DNA of 64,000 nt from Reticulascus tulasneorum (GCA_001557505.1 LSAX01000004.1:124001-188000), one strand, 5' to 3'. Positions 1 through 12,326 are shown, numbered from the stretch's first letter. A program made the numbers and translations. The notes: generated by a model from the letters alone, not told the origin.

Positions 1-785
1 ACCTTCGAACGTGTTCTCACCACACCACGAGTAGATGTTGTAGCCCCAGAAGTCGATGGCAGACTCCTGGTCACCGCAGTTGAAGTAATGGGCGCTGTTG
101 ATGCGGATGTCCGCATCATCGTTGGCAGCATAACCAACACCCATCCACCGATAGCCCTTGGCCTTGATGTGAGCCTTGGTGTCTCGAACGGCAGCCTTGA
201 CGAAGGCGGAAGCCTCGGTGTTGGACCTGTTGTTGGAGACCTCGTTGCCGGCAAAGAAGCCAATGACATTATCATACTGAGCGAGCTCGTCCACCACCGC
301 CTTATATCGTTCGAAGAGAGCAAGGTTCCACTGCGGGTTGTCACGGTTGACCGACAGTCTAGGTTCACCCAAGTCGGAGATGACGTAGATGCCGGCGTCT
401 TGGAGGAGCTTCATGCAGGCAGAGTGGTCGGCGGTGGGGTCAATGGCGTAGGTTCGGATGGTATTGGTGTTTGCCTTTTGCAAGATGGGAACATCGCGAA
501 TGCAAGCCGCCTCATCGGCGAGGGGATCGGCAAAGGTATCGCTCGTCGTCTCTCCGCCGGCCGCAGCGGTATCCTGCTGGTAGGCAATGCCCTTCATAAA
601 AAATTGGTCACCGTTTGAGTGGTAAAACTTGGTGCCCTGGGAGAAAAGTTAGACGGCTAGTGATGCGCGGAGGGATGGCTTAGTTGTTGGATGAGGGCTT
701 TTACCTTGACGACAATGGGATCGATGGCGGCAAGAGCATTGCTTGCCAGTAGGAGCGCCGAAACGATTGTGGTGAGTTTCCCCAT
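1..785 (-). CDS. GH72 beta-1,3-glucanosyltransferase (GAS/Gel family), 5' part, cut by window edge
   Basis: Family enzymes split and re-ligate beta-1,3-glucan chains in the cell wall and are usually secreted and GPI-anchored. Exon 1 is 785-705 (27 codons) and starts with a clear signal peptide ending near ALAA (residues 1-20). A 68-bp intron (donor GTAAAA, acceptor CCCAG) follows. Exon 2 runs from 636 to the window edge in the same frame. The translated exon reads from GTKFYHSNGDQFF through a TIRTYAIDP segment to FFAGNEVSNN. The Glu in AGNEV (about residue 159) sits where GH72 enzymes carry the acid/base catalyst, and WGYNIYSWCGENTFE lies at the edge. The nucleophile, any CBM43 (X8) module and the GPI signal would lie beyond position 1 and cannot be seen. 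The start is the first ATG giving a signal peptide. Family assignment is strong; the exact paralogue (gel1, gel2 and so on) is not resolved. Confidence 0.93.
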
Positions 786-3700
786 CTTGATTGTAGTGTG
801 TATCGGGATATCAACAGAAATCGATTGAGGGTAGGGAGGGAGAGATTCAGCTGAGGGAATCCAGAAGAAGCGGGCGTTCGATGGCAATGCGTGCTGAAGA
901 ACGTGAGCCGGCAAGGGAGAATCGCGTTTCGACGGGATTCGGTTCTGGATATGGGAATGACGTGTCGAGAGGATGGATGGATGGGATCGAACCTTACCCC
1001 TGAAACCTGGCAGATGGAAAAAAATGAAGAAGAACAAGCTTGTGATAACGAGAGTGCGAAGCAATGGGACTCGATTAAAAGAGTACTATGATAGAATCTC
1101 CTCTCTCGAAAGAAAGCGTGAGAGATGCAGAAGTGAGCGAGTGCTTCAATGGATGTACAAAACAACGATGAGGGTAGGAAAACAGGGGGAGGAAAGACTG
1201 GGCGGACAGACAGATAGAAAATGCAGGCTCTGTGGCGATGATGGAGATGGAGACCGGACCCAATCCAATGGACACTTCAGTTGTAGCAAGCCAGGGCGGC
1301 AGGGAATCAGGCTTTGTGAGGTGAAATCGACCGGGGTGGGCGGTGGGACCAACCTGAGGTTCTTGATTGGGGGGTGACCTGAACCGATCTGGCTCAGGGC
1401 ATTGAGGCGGAGCAGCATTCTGGCGACTTTAGTGCCAGCTGCATCCTCCAGTACTCCAGTAATTAAATAGGGAATTATCAGCTGGGATTGATGTGAGCAG
1501 TACCTGATGCTTTGTTTCCAGGTGCACTGGATCTTGGTGGACGGGAGTGATGTGGGCAAGTACCTCCCGCTCCACTAGCAACTTTGGCCATCGCCGCCAT
1601 CATCTCGTTTCAGACTGTCAGAGGTACACAACGAACGAGGTTGTGGAGGGGGGAGCCGGCCAATTGCTCGGCACAGTACGAGATGATGAGGAACCTGCTG
1701 AGGATTTACAGGGGCTCTTATGCGCTCGTGATCAGGCACTATTATCGGCCCATGCATCTTGGCCTGGACTAGGTTAGCAAACAAACACCTCGACGGTCTA
1801 ACTTGCTAAGCCCATCTTCCAACCTTGGTCCCTACCTCGCAACAGATCCTCATTCAACACTGTGTGTGCTCTGTCGGAAACCCTCTAATGGAACCTAAGA
1901 GCGGGCTCTGCCCCGTCGCTGAAATAGGGGCAATCTCCACTGAAATTCTTCATCTACTGGGTAGGTACTGCAGTAATTATGTAAGGTACGTACTTATTAC
2001 ATAGGTACTGTACCCAATTATTCTGTTGCTGAGCAGATTGCGTATTGCACCGCTCCATGGTCTGTCTACCTTAGGAGTGTTGCGAATATGTACGGACGTA
2101 CGGACTACACAATGACAACAATCACTGGCTTTTGTAGTGCAAATGCTAGGGCACAGATTGTAAACAGCTGCTAGTGTCCCTACTACAATGGGGATGGTGT
2201 TGAAAAAAAAGTTCTGCATTCGTTCTCTCAGCCTCTCGCTCCTCCGTAAATAAATGCTAGACCTGCTCATGGATGACCTCTGCTGGGAACACAGCGAATC
2301 TTGATCAACACTCAACCTCCGACAAAGCCAGTCGCAATTTACAACACCAGCAAGTTTCCCTTTCCAGCGCTCCAAAGCGCGGCTCCTCTCTTCGCCGTCT
2401 GCTTTCCTCTCCCCCCCTTCCCCCTCCCCCCAGATGCCGAGACAGCCGGAAGCTCCGGTACTCAGGTACTTTGGGTGGTGGCGGGACCACAGAAATCAGT
2501 CTCCAGTCTGAGCCCCAATCCCAGTATTTTCGTTTCTGGCGTGGACGACGCCCCCTAGGCATCAAGTGACCAATAGGCCATTCATGTTCCATTTGCATCA
2601 GACGCAGTCACTGGTTTTGCAAAACTGCACCATGTTTCCTGACAAGTCGTTGCTGGGGACGAGACAAACGGGCATTGCCGACAGTGTCACTCATATGCCC
2701 ATGAGTTGGCCGTTTCAAGATGCGATGGGCTCCGTGTCAGGTCCATGGAAGACGGTCGATCGAATAAAGCGATGTCGTATCCACTCCTCCAGTTGGTTCA
2801 GCCATGCCTTGATCCTTCTCTACTTTGACTGCGGCGGTTCGAATGACGGCTTGACTGGCGGGAATGATTGGACGATTGAACATGCCGTCCTTTGCGACGT
2901 AGTTTGTAGTCGACGCTTCCGACTCCATAGAGGACCTCGTCCCAAATCGCGTGCGTGCCTCGCCAGATCGTCATCAGGGGATTGCACATGTTTTCTTGGT
3001 GCGTTCCTTTCGTTGTCGAATAATATGTCATGGTTTCTTTTCGGAGTTGTTTTATGGTTGTTTTGTGATGTTTCGTTTGAAGTCGTGAACCAGTGTGAAC
3101 CGGATCCCATCTACACACGCAGGAAAGAGAGCAGTCGTTCTTCTTTTATGCCTGGAGCCTCGTCACACTTCCTCCCCAAGCCCTTCTTGGCGATTCATCT
3201 ACTTTCGTGATCGAAGTCACGGTACCAAATCTGCCTGGCGACGCCAATTGGCTGTACCACCGATAATCCCCCGGCATTGCTGCATTGCGCCTTGTGACCT
3301 CCCGCCGCCTTTTCCTGCTAAAGCCGCCCACTCGCACCCACCAAAACGGCAAAAGCTCACTACTTCGCCTCAGCGCATGCTGATCATGTGAGGCATTCTT
3401 CGCCATTGTTTGTCACAGGTCTTGGCCGTTCAGGAGCATCCCGGGCTGACCTCTGCTCCGTCCGGCGCCTCCCGAGACTACGAACAGTTGCTTAATTGAC
3501 CGGGATGATCGGACGTGCTGAGGATTACTAAATGGAAAAATATGTACGTATGATGCTGATCATGTCCAGTGCGTGGTGCTGTGACTTCATTAGCGGGGAG
3601 TCCGTTGTCCATCCGTTCTCCTTGGCGACTGGTCCGCCCCGGAGTCGATACGCGTATTAACAACGGCTCTCTTGGCTGGTTTCCAGCGTCATTGAAGCTT

Positions 3701-4673
3701 CAACTATTTGCCTCTCGTGCCTCTCTGGGTCAATGTCGCCCTGCATGTCCCCGAAAAAGAAGTGGACTGGGTTTGCAAATTTTCTTAATGCCGCTACCAA
3801 TTAGTCCGCTCGCCTTGAAGACGGACGATACGGCGTTGGCACTATCTGATAAGCGACCAAGTGGAAGCCCATAGCCTCGGCGTCATATTTGCGGATCGGT
3901 GACTAACATCACCAAAGCAGATAATTCCCGATGGACACTTGGGACATTCATGATGAGTTAGCTCTGGGTTGTGCATCCGAAAACATCGCAGCAGTCCCTC
4001 TCGGCGACTACCTAAGCTCTACTCTCTCCAAATTCCTCTCTCAAGTCTTCACATGCCGAGTAAAAGAGACGAAGTTTCTTGGATGCTTTGGACTCGTTTG
4101 TGTTTGTTCAATGCAATTCATCTCGTACGAGCATCACCACTTGCCAGACTCACCTGTCTCCTATCTTTGTTCTCGAGGTGGAGCTTGGCTGGCACCTGCA
4201 AACTTACAACTGTGATCTCCATCCATAGACTGGCTTATACAGGTGACTGTAGTACCGTTAGCTCGAATGAAGTGATGTTATGAATAGGCGAAATACGAGC
4301 CTCCGCTGAAGACTCATGTTGTACCTAGGCGAATTCCTCAGGGATCAGGGGTAACATGTCGGTGGCATCCATGTTGCTTGGGGGATTCCGTAGTTCCTAC
4401 TCTCGTGCCTATTTTACAGCCAGAACTGTCGGTATTAGACCTCTTCCCTCTTATTTGGGCCACGCGAGGAGATGGGTGTTGTCGAATGGAGGCGATTCTG
4501 ACGCTGCAGTGCCTGGGAGCGAGTAATATTTCGGCAGCTGGCCGGACTTCCACTAAGATTTATCAATGTTGGACAGGGGCAAAGAGATTCAGAAACCAGA
4601 AAATCAAGCATAGGATCTTTAAATGTACGATACTACTCTGAGAACGTACTAAATACATCTTTTACCCAACTGG
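786..4673. other. Intergenic, about 3.9 kb, no supported gene
   Basis: This holds the upstream region of the GH72 gene and a long stretch in which I recognise no protein family on either strand. The longest open frame (2566-3210, plus, 214 codons) has no recognisable motif and erratic composition. The only structural feature is a pyrimidine tract at 2402-2433. Confidence 0.5.
2402..2433 (+). repeat. Polypyrimidine (C-rich) low-complexity tract
   Basis: About 32 nearly uninterrupted C/T bases with C7 and C6 runs, ending in CAG. Such CT-rich tracts are common in fungal core promoters, but no convincing start codon and protein follow it on the plus strand. Confidence 0.6.
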
Positions 4674-4979
4674 TTAACACAATGAACTTTGCTCAATCCC
4701 TAGTTTGATGACATGTCCCAGCCTTACGGTTATCAATTGCGAATCAAGGAAGCCTCCTAAACTTAACTGGGGCCATTGAGAACGTCCTTCAGCTAGGAAC
4801 ATCATCGTGCTCATTGCACGTTCATTGCTCTGGAGTGAGAGGTGGGACAGAGCTTCCGAGGATTCTGCACCACTTCTTTCCAACTCATCATGCACTTCCA
4901 ACTGGCGGCATTTGACTTGAGTTTCTTCACGATGATATAGCAGATCTTCGTTTTCATCAAAAAGATACCGATTCCTCAA
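4674..4979 (-). pseudogene. Possible CorA-like transporter C-terminal fragment (relic)
   Basis: The open frame contains DLLYHREETQVKCRQLEVHD, then SLQSNERAMSTMMFL. This resembles the cytosolic helix and the approach to the first membrane helix of fungal CorA-like proteins, where a phrase like MSTMTFL leads into the membrane segment. Here the frame then runs into SQWPQLSLGG with no membrane helix, and a neighbouring frame reads TFSMAPVKF, which suggests a frameshift. No N-terminal part is visible upstream, and the frame opens without an ATG. It sits beside two clear pseudogenes, which supports decay. The family call is from pattern memory only and could be wrong. Confidence 0.3.
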
Positions 4980-5251
4980 TCATAGACCTGCGTCTTGGTC
5001 ATATTTTCTGTATTTTCTATTAGAATTATGCCGTTGACTGATGCATTTTTAGATGTGCTAATGACGCTTGAGGGCGTAAAGCAGGAGGCTTAGCTAGATG
5101 CTTGGGTCAGGATTATGCAAGCATGATGAACTCTTTTCTTCGGGGTGAGCTTCATTTCAACATCGTTAATGTGTTCATATCTGTGTCTCCTAGATTTACA
5201 GGGCTACAGTAATCTGCCAATATTCTCATATGCATGTCTCCAGACATCGCT

Positions 5252-7648
5252 TTATAACAACCCCATTCGCTGCAGCTCCATCAGGACTGCCCTTTTTGTG
5301 TTCCCGTCTATTGTTTGACTATGGTCCTCGCATAATTCACTCTCGGGTATGTTGTATCTGAGAACTTGAAGCACTTGGTTGAGACTAAGGTCACCGCCGC
5401 GACTCGATCTGGAAAGAGCATGTACGGTTCTCACAGAATTCTTGATGTCTCTCCCATTGAGATTCAACTTCCCCAGGACGGAATACATATCTGGAGTCCA
5501 CTTGAAAGTTGTGTTATACTGGGTATAGCGACTGAGATGATCTCTCCAGATATTCGATCTCGAAGTTACATCTAACTCAGTATACTCTATGCTGACGTGG
5601 ATTCGGTTATAGAAAGCATCATCAAAATCATCGCGTCGAACTCAAGCATTCGCAGAAATACCGATCAGAACTCGTTAGCCGAGAGAACCGTTTTTTGGGG
5701 GTGCGGCGTACTTTCACCTGAAATGACGGCATTTCGTTCTAGATGATGAGGTGTCCTCCGGCTCATAAGGACATCGGCTTCGTCCAACAGCACCACAGCG
5801 TCCCACCGTGCTCCCACTTGACATATTCCCTCCAGGCGTGTTTCCAAGTCTCCCACTGAGGTACCCAGCTCGCCTGCGCTGACTTGATACAGTGGCCGCT
5901 GGATGATTTCGGCGATGCTTTCCGCCGTCAGAGTCTTCCCAAGGCCGGGAGGACCATTAAGCAAGAAGATCAACCCTTGTCCTTTACCGTCAATGACGTC
6001 GTCGTATAAACCTTCTGTCTTACCGTTCTTGAAACCTTCGAGTAGAAGGCGAATGTAATCCTTTTTCTGCACGGGGAGCTGGAGGGCGTCGAATGGGTGT
6101 GATTTGAACTCGATATCTGTGAGATGATTGATATGCATATCGCGTATCCAGAGCTTCCGTGTCAAAGCCAACCCATCCAAGACGTTACGATATATCAAGT
6201 AGTCGATACTACTGAGGCCTAGCCCTTCATGCTCATGAAGATCAACCAGAGCTTCGTTCCATGGATCATCCGATCGTTTCGAGTTAGAGGGTGCAATTTG
6301 AGGCAATTGCGAGGCATGACAGACACTCGTGGCTCGATTTACTGTGGTGTGCTCTGTAAAACGCAACATGTCGAGGGACGGAATAATGTCGTGAATTCGC
6401 TTCCCGGCGGTTGAGCTGGCTTTTTGACATTCGATAATTTTTCTTCTGCTGTTCGGTCCATAATTACACGCTCATCTAACTGTACACTGTCAGCGGACGT
6501 GTTGTAGGACTAAACACTGTTCGTTGGTTTTGCTCACCAAGATACCGGAGGTAGATGACCACCCGTCCAGGACTTTCTTTGCATCTTCAATCTCATTGAA
6601 GCCTTGCCTTTATAGTGGCAGAAGGTGAACTTTCTCTGGCAATAATTTACATAAAGCTCGCCTCTCCGTTTGATTGATTGTTCAAGAGCTGATCTTGCTT
6701 TCTTATCCAAGAGACGTAAGGGAATAAAAGGTAAACTGTGGATTTTGACTTGTCGGAGGCCGGTGAAGTAGGGCACTCTGTGCTTGTGAGACCGTATTTG
6801 AAACCTTTCTCCGTCGTGAAGACCTGATAGTAGAGTCAAAGACCACTGAAGCACATGGTCCTCGACCACTGGTGTAACTGATTCCACCAGATGGCACATG
6901 CAATCATACAAATCCTGGCCCGACTCCGAACAAATCACCGGTTCGAAAGGCCTGAAGAGTGACCAGAACAACGCAAAAGATACTTTATTCTTTGCTACAA
7001 CAGTATCATCGTACTGCCGTATATTATCACGATGACAAATTGGTGAGTTGATGAAGTCAAGTAGCTGTCGTAGTTTCAGTCGGAGATTCGCTGGAGGATG
7101 GCTGTCGAGGATCGTCTGTAGCTCAAAGCGAAGGAAGAAGAGACACTTAAAAGGATGCTTGATACTAATAGGGTCTGTATCCAACTGTATGTCCTTGTAT
7201 TGCTTGGCAAATTTCGGAAGATGGTTATAAGAGCGGCCGACTGTATCACAAGGCGCCACTTCAGGTCTCTCTCTTTGTGATTCATGATGGCTTTTAGAAG
7301 GATAGGAAAGTCTTTGAATCGATCATCCTTTAGATTGCCGTTTTGAGATGAACCTGGCGCATCCTGAGTGAAGCTGTAGCTCTCAAACCCAACGACATGA
7401 TGCTTGCCCTGCGAGTCGGCGTATTCAATGACGGTTTTAATATCCGAAAGTCGTTCTGACTCAGGCGAGCGCCTAGAATCATCTTCGATCTCGTTTAGTG
7501 TAACATCTGCGGAGTCGGTGTCCGGTGCCAACGGCTTCAATGATGCTGTGCCAGCTGAGTCGTCGCCGGCCGCTGGCGCGTCGCCCTGACCAGTCTTTGT
7601 AAGAAACCGGCCACCGAGAACAGAATTGTAGTGGGAGATGATATCCAT
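5252..7648 (-). pseudogene. DUF7025/AAA-type ATPase, frameshifted and internally deleted
   Basis: The remains follow the order of the fungal DUF7025-AAA family. The N-terminus begins MDIISHYNSVLGGRF (7648). A DUF7025-like part includes FALFWSLFRPFEPVI and IHSLPFIPLRLLDKKA. An intron of about 50 bp lies near 6485-6535. Then come the linker LTRKLWIRDMHINHL, Walker A GPPGLGKT and Walker B VVLLDEAD. Three lesions are visible. A frameshift near 7235 follows LKWRLVIQS. After ERNAVIS (about 5720) the expected intron donor GTGAAAGT has no AG acceptor before VFLRMLEF, and a stop lies in that frame. Near 5630 the frame jumps from VFLRMLEF to FDDAFYNRIHVSIEY with the sensor-1 segment missing. The C-terminal lid (LNGRDIKNSVRT) is still open to 5252. 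Family known; loss of function inferred. Confidence 0.8.
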
Positions 7649-8406
7649 AATGTTAACGAAAGGGGTCCCTCCTTTCGAGTAATACGGCGAAGGCGCGCTT
7701 GCGAAACAGCCACACTTTATGGTACCGAAAAAAGACGAGCTCGGAAGAGATACTGCGGACAGAGAGCAAGCCGCCACACAGGCTCGGGGTACTCTCTTAT
7801 CTTTCTGCTTGTCGGAACATGCGTCTATGTGGCAAGCAGTTGCCATTGAGGTGCCTCACATGATAGCGGCATTCTTCGTTTGAGAGATGTTGCGTCATTG
7901 TGTGTGTTAATCTCAGCGACTTCCAGGGCAAAGTGGGTCAAAAGATGCAGTGCCATGCAGTTACTACAGTATTTAGACATTGAGACGAGAGCAGCGGAGG
8001 CAGTGTTTCGTTGACCCTATTGGTTCTAGTTGCTGAAGGATCAATGATCGACAGAATACAACATAGCCGCAGCGGCCAAATCCAGCTTTGCCATGGCAGC
8101 TACAGTGGCTATGACAGGTGCCAGCCACAATTTACCGTGGCAGTTAAAGCCAATTAGAACAGCGATTTCATATGTGACGTATGTGAGGCGATAATAATGT
8201 CACCTTCGACGGATTGTAGAGTACTATGTTGGGGATACACTTTCTGAAGATGGGATTTCAGGTTCGATTATGTAGTTCTAATCAGTAACTTCACACGATC
8301 CCCAACCGCATCTAAGTATTGACGGAATGGCGCAAAAACAGCATAGGACTTATCCCTCGTTCCAAGGCATTGCCAGGGATGGATTACATGAAGAGCCAAC
8401 CAGTAC
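7649..8406. other. Intergenic between two pseudogenes
   Basis: No coding motif was recognised. The neighbouring relics are transcribed in opposite directions away from this stretch, so it probably held their promoters. Confidence 0.5.
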
Positions 8407-10935
8407 ATGCCTCAACCTACATTCACCATATCGAAGGAGGCCGTATTGAGAAGTGCACATGCTCAGGAGAAGCACACCGCCAGCAAGAACAAGGTTCTCG
8501 ATCTTCTTGGCCTCGATGACCTGTTTCTCTACGATATCTCAAAGACCGAAAGGGACCAGCTTTGGGAGATTGAGATAGATCGTCTTCTGGAGGCAGTCTC
8601 CCACATGGATAAGCCACTTAGCTTCATGACCGGTTCTGACGCTGTGGAGGTAGCCAACGAAGCTGGATTCTAACGTCTATCAAGCTTGGCAGACCAGCTC
8701 TTGATCAGCGCTCATATCTGCAGATTTGACAATGAGTTGGTCATACAACACTTAGGAAAAGAAACCTCCACGATCTCAAACAGCTATCGAATTTTGAGCG
8801 ACCGTTTCGACAGCTCACGAAATGTGAAACCTCGAGCAGAAGACAACTCGCATGCACTTCCGTCTCTGGTGCAGACCTGTGGGATGATCGATTATATTAC
8901 TGCTACTCTTGTACGACTGGCAGTATCTGCGAGTTTGGACGAATCTTGGTATGTGGTCGTGGTCGCCAGCGTAGCAAAGTATCGGCAAAAATGAAAGTCC
9001 TTGTGATGAACCCCAAAGAGTTTCCATCGGGCTCATATGAGAGAGGTAAGCGACTCACTACGAACAAAACTGTCCTTGAGCGACTTGGGAGTACAACAAG
9101 TAGCTTTTTCCCAGGTTTGCAGACGAACACTCTCGACGAAGACATGCCTCAATATGATAGGGCAGGCTTTGGAGGAGAGCTCGGCTTTGGGCCGCGAGTC
9201 ACTTTTGACAATCATGACGGCGGATGGCAGGAAGCAAATAAGAACCGCTTACAGGCACGACGACATTCTACAGCCTTCTACGGGATGCACCTTGGAATCC
9301 TTACCTCTCACAAGCTAGAGACTATGGACCATTCCGAGGAAGTATGGGTTCGTATTCCCATCACACGTACGATCTTCAGAAGGTCAAGGAGCTTGAGGCT
9401 TTCTTAGTCAAAGAAGATGTATCAGAGAAGGACTGTTTTGCCCGCGCAGCACTCTACAACAAGTGGGTATCGTCGGCCTTACTCTCAATCCTACAGGAAC
9501 TTAGGGCCTCAGCCTTAAGCGACCTCCCTTGCGATGGGTTCGACATATTTTCAATTGTGTATGAAACCGGCACAGTGGGATCTGGTCTTCCTGTTCTACT
9601 GCATCAAGATCGATCAGGAGAGCTACAAGGAGGCAACGATCTGAACCATATCAAGCTATCATACGCCGCGTTCCAGCAGTTCCTGCAAGTAATTGCCGAC
9701 ATATCAGCTTTGCCAGGTAGCGCCGCCCGAGATGGAGTGTACCTTTGATGCCATGTTCAGTCTAAGGGATCCAAAGAAGCATCGTTTTCTACTGCAAGGC
9801 AGATTAGGTTTCTCCCCGATGTGGTCAAGCTTATGGTAACGCTTCTCTGCACTGCTCCGACTATGGTCAGTGAGCTTCGAACCACACTAGCCAAGCGCAG
9901 TGAGCTACTTGGCCTTTGCGACCAAGACCACCTGATACCAAAGGTTCCGAATACTCAGCTGTGGCTTCTCTAAGCACAAACACTTCCAGAGCCACGAGCA
10001 GCTCTTATCTGCCGAACGCGGATTTTAAATCTCTTTCTTGGTCTATCTTGGCACGAGAGAACTGGCACCCCGCCTTCGGCATTGATGATACGTCAACTAA
10101 GGTTTGGGACAAAATGTCCCAAGGTCAGAGAGGTCACAAAGTTCAAGAAGCCAAACCAAGACAAGAAAAGGTTCTTACCGAAGCTGCAGAGTGGGTGATT
10201 GAAGAAGAGGCAATAAGAGTCAGCTGCCCAAAATACGTCTACAGTGTACTTGCTATCTGCGCCACCCTGATTGTAGGAGGACTGATGCTGGGTATCTTCT
10301 TGGGAACATTTTGCGGCGACGGTGTTGCCTTGCAGGGTGTCGATCCACTCGGATTTACAACCTACTCCTGGGTCGTTGCGGGTTTCATCATGGTGATCGC
10401 CAAGAGTGTTCGTGTTATTGACTGGCCGTGGAGAGATTTTCTCTTACGAAGAGTAACCTGTCGAAGTCTCAGTGAGCTCTGCGCTGTCACCAGTGCGGAC
10501 GAGCAAGATCTCCTTGCTTATCTATTAACCAGAGAGTACCAAAGCGCGCTAATCACTAAAGGGCCATACAATGAGCTATTTATGAGGAGAGAGAGTCATG
10601 GCTTTTCGGTCGACTGCAAGCCGGATGTTCGAACGGTCCTTGCAGCAGGGATAATCTTCGTCAAGGTATCGATGAATGAAGGAACAGCTCTCGTTTGTCT
10701 GGATCTTCGGGTAGGCCGACAAAGAAAGAACAAGGTCGAACTAGCATACGACACAGTGACACGTTCAAGAAGGATGACATCTTTTGCCGATACCCACCTC
10801 GACCTGGGGATAAAGAACAGGAGGTCGATATCAACCAGCACCAGCAGAATTGGGGAATTTACATTGCGAAATGGGACCGAATTTTTGGGGTTTACCATGC
10901 ATACGACAAAAGAGTTCGGTAGTTGCACGAGCAAT
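8407..10935 (+). pseudogene. Large fungal membrane-protein family member, multiply frameshifted
   Basis: Fragments in order match a Sordariomycete family of large uncharacterised proteins with two C-terminal membrane segments. They are DISKTERDQLWEIEIDRLLE with SHMDKPLSFMTGSDAVEVA (8407-8673, ending in a stop), FFPGLQTNTLDEDMPQYD (about 9110), ADGRKQIRTAYRHDDI in another frame (about 9220), and HTYDLQKVKELEAFLVKED through YNKWVSSALLSILQELRAS (9344-9748). A final long open stretch (9916-10947) holds two hydrophobic helices (VYSVLAICATLIVGGLMLG and TYSWVVAGFIMVIAKSVRV) and DWPWRDFLLRRVTCRSLSEL. The frame changes at least four times with stops between blocks, and the gaps lack splice sites that would join them. 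The C-terminus appears to shift frame again near 10750. The family's function is unknown to me. Confidence 0.75.
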
Positions 10936-11965
10936 ACAGGAATCTGAGAGCAAAGTTCTCAAGGGGTGGTACATGCCAGTCTGACCGCCTCCTACTGGTC
11001 CCGGGCGGTCACCTAGTACTTCTGCAAGCCTCCCACTGCGTATCACTTTTGGCACTCCGCATTCATGCACAGATATATCTGTGCAGTGTCCGAGTTGGAG
11101 CCTTACCTCTATCTTGCGGGCTCTCTGTCGTTCCGAATGCTTGCTGCCGTTCTGCATTGGCTACTCCTGCTCAAGGCCAACACGAGGTCAAAAGCCGGGC
11201 CTGCGGGCAATAATTCTGCATACCGGGCTTCAGAATATGACACACAGGAGACGATATCCCGAACTTATGACACATTGACTCTCACGTGTCACTCCTTGTA
11301 ATTCGTCACTTCACATGCTCAGGCCTGAGGGCGTGACTGTGATGTTTGTGTCTAGGTGACTCAAGGAAGACTTGCCCATGGACAAGTTGTCGACATGGAT
11401 GAGAAGAACCTAATTGTCATTGAATCCTAAGGCCCGAGGAAATGTGATAGCAGTACAAGTAGTTTAAAAAGCTCTTTGAGGAGTGTGCGGAAGAAGGCGG
11501 GTCTTACAGCATACAAGCGTTCTGACGCCTATATCCATGCCACTAAGCCCCATCGAAAACGAGCCTGCCAGATTTCACTCGGCCGAAGACGGTAGACGAC
11601 AGATTGGCAGATGGGGTGTATAAAGTGTCTTGGGAGGTTCAATTTCGATGACTCTTGCACTTTAGGAATAACCGGCTTATCAATCCTACATCACGGAGGC
11701 ATGATATCTGAGAAATAGGGGTTTGAATGACTACCAAGCCAATAGATAGCCAGATCAATCTTTACCGATGCTCAGCATGTATGAGGTAACCCAACCCAGA
11801 AGTACACGAGCCTCTGTAACATTATTCACACAGTCTGCAGCCTTATCTCAACCATGTGCCCGCCGTAAATACAGACCCAGTCAAAACAGCTGGAACCTCT
11901 GGTGACGCAAGTCATAACCCGGTGCGATCCGGTGCTGGTACTTCCTTACTAACTTTCTTGCGACC
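10936..11965. other. Intergenic, about 1 kb, no supported gene
   Basis: Short open frames near 10980-11300 could be further debris of the upstream pseudogene, but nothing was recognisable. The remainder to 11965 is the 3' flank of the secreted-protein gene. Confidence 0.45.
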
Positions 11966-12326
11966 TTAGAAGCCTTGCCTTGCGACCTGAGCCTCAGCGG
12001 CGGCAATGGTAGCCGCGGCGTTAGGGTCAACGAAGGCGCACCCATTCTTTCCATTTTGGAACTGAGCAGCTTCGGCGGAGCAGACACCCACCCCACTAGC
12101 ATCGGCGCAACATGCAGAGGCGCAGTCGGCATCGTTGACACATCCACCGGTGATGAACTGCGAGCCATCGCCGGAGCCAACGTTTCTAGCACCAGCGACG
12201 TTTGGCGTGATCTGGGCCAGGACAGTTACAGCAACTGGCAGGGTCAGTATGATGGTAAGTGTGGCTAGAATTGGTGTGTATATGTGACTTACAGACAAGA
12301 GCTGCGGCGAGGGTAATGCGAACCAT
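11966..12326 (-). CDS. Small secreted cysteine-rich protein (BAS2-like effector candidate)
   Basis: Two exons, 12326-12293 and 12234-11966, are joined by a 58-bp intron (donor GTAAGT, acceptor GCCAG) and give 100 residues. Residues 1-18 form a signal peptide (MVRITLAAAL...VLA). The mature part carries six cysteines (43, 49, 53, 54, 63, 77), including ADCASACC and GVCSAEAAQF. The pattern GSGDGSQFITGGC with a CC pair resembles small fungal proteins annotated after Magnaporthe biotrophy-associated secreted protein 2; I give that likeness from memory. Homologues also occur in saprotrophs, so a role in host interaction is inference. The start is the ATG that yields a signal peptide after splicing; an unspliced reading would put an unlikely long N-terminus in front. 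No catalytic motif is present. It probably acts outside the cell with three disulfides. Confidence 0.82.

Noticed and set aside
88..618. 176-codon plus-strand frame at the left edge
   Set aside because: It is the antisense shadow of the GH72 exon, whose translation matches the family throughout.
975..1010. Minus-strand tRNA suggested by GGTTCGATCCC
   Set aside because: The T stem fails at the third pair and there is no upstream A box.
2566..3210. 214-codon plus-strand open frame as a gene
   Set aside because: No recognisable motif, erratic composition and no supporting splice or start context; overlapping frames of similar quality exist on the minus strand.
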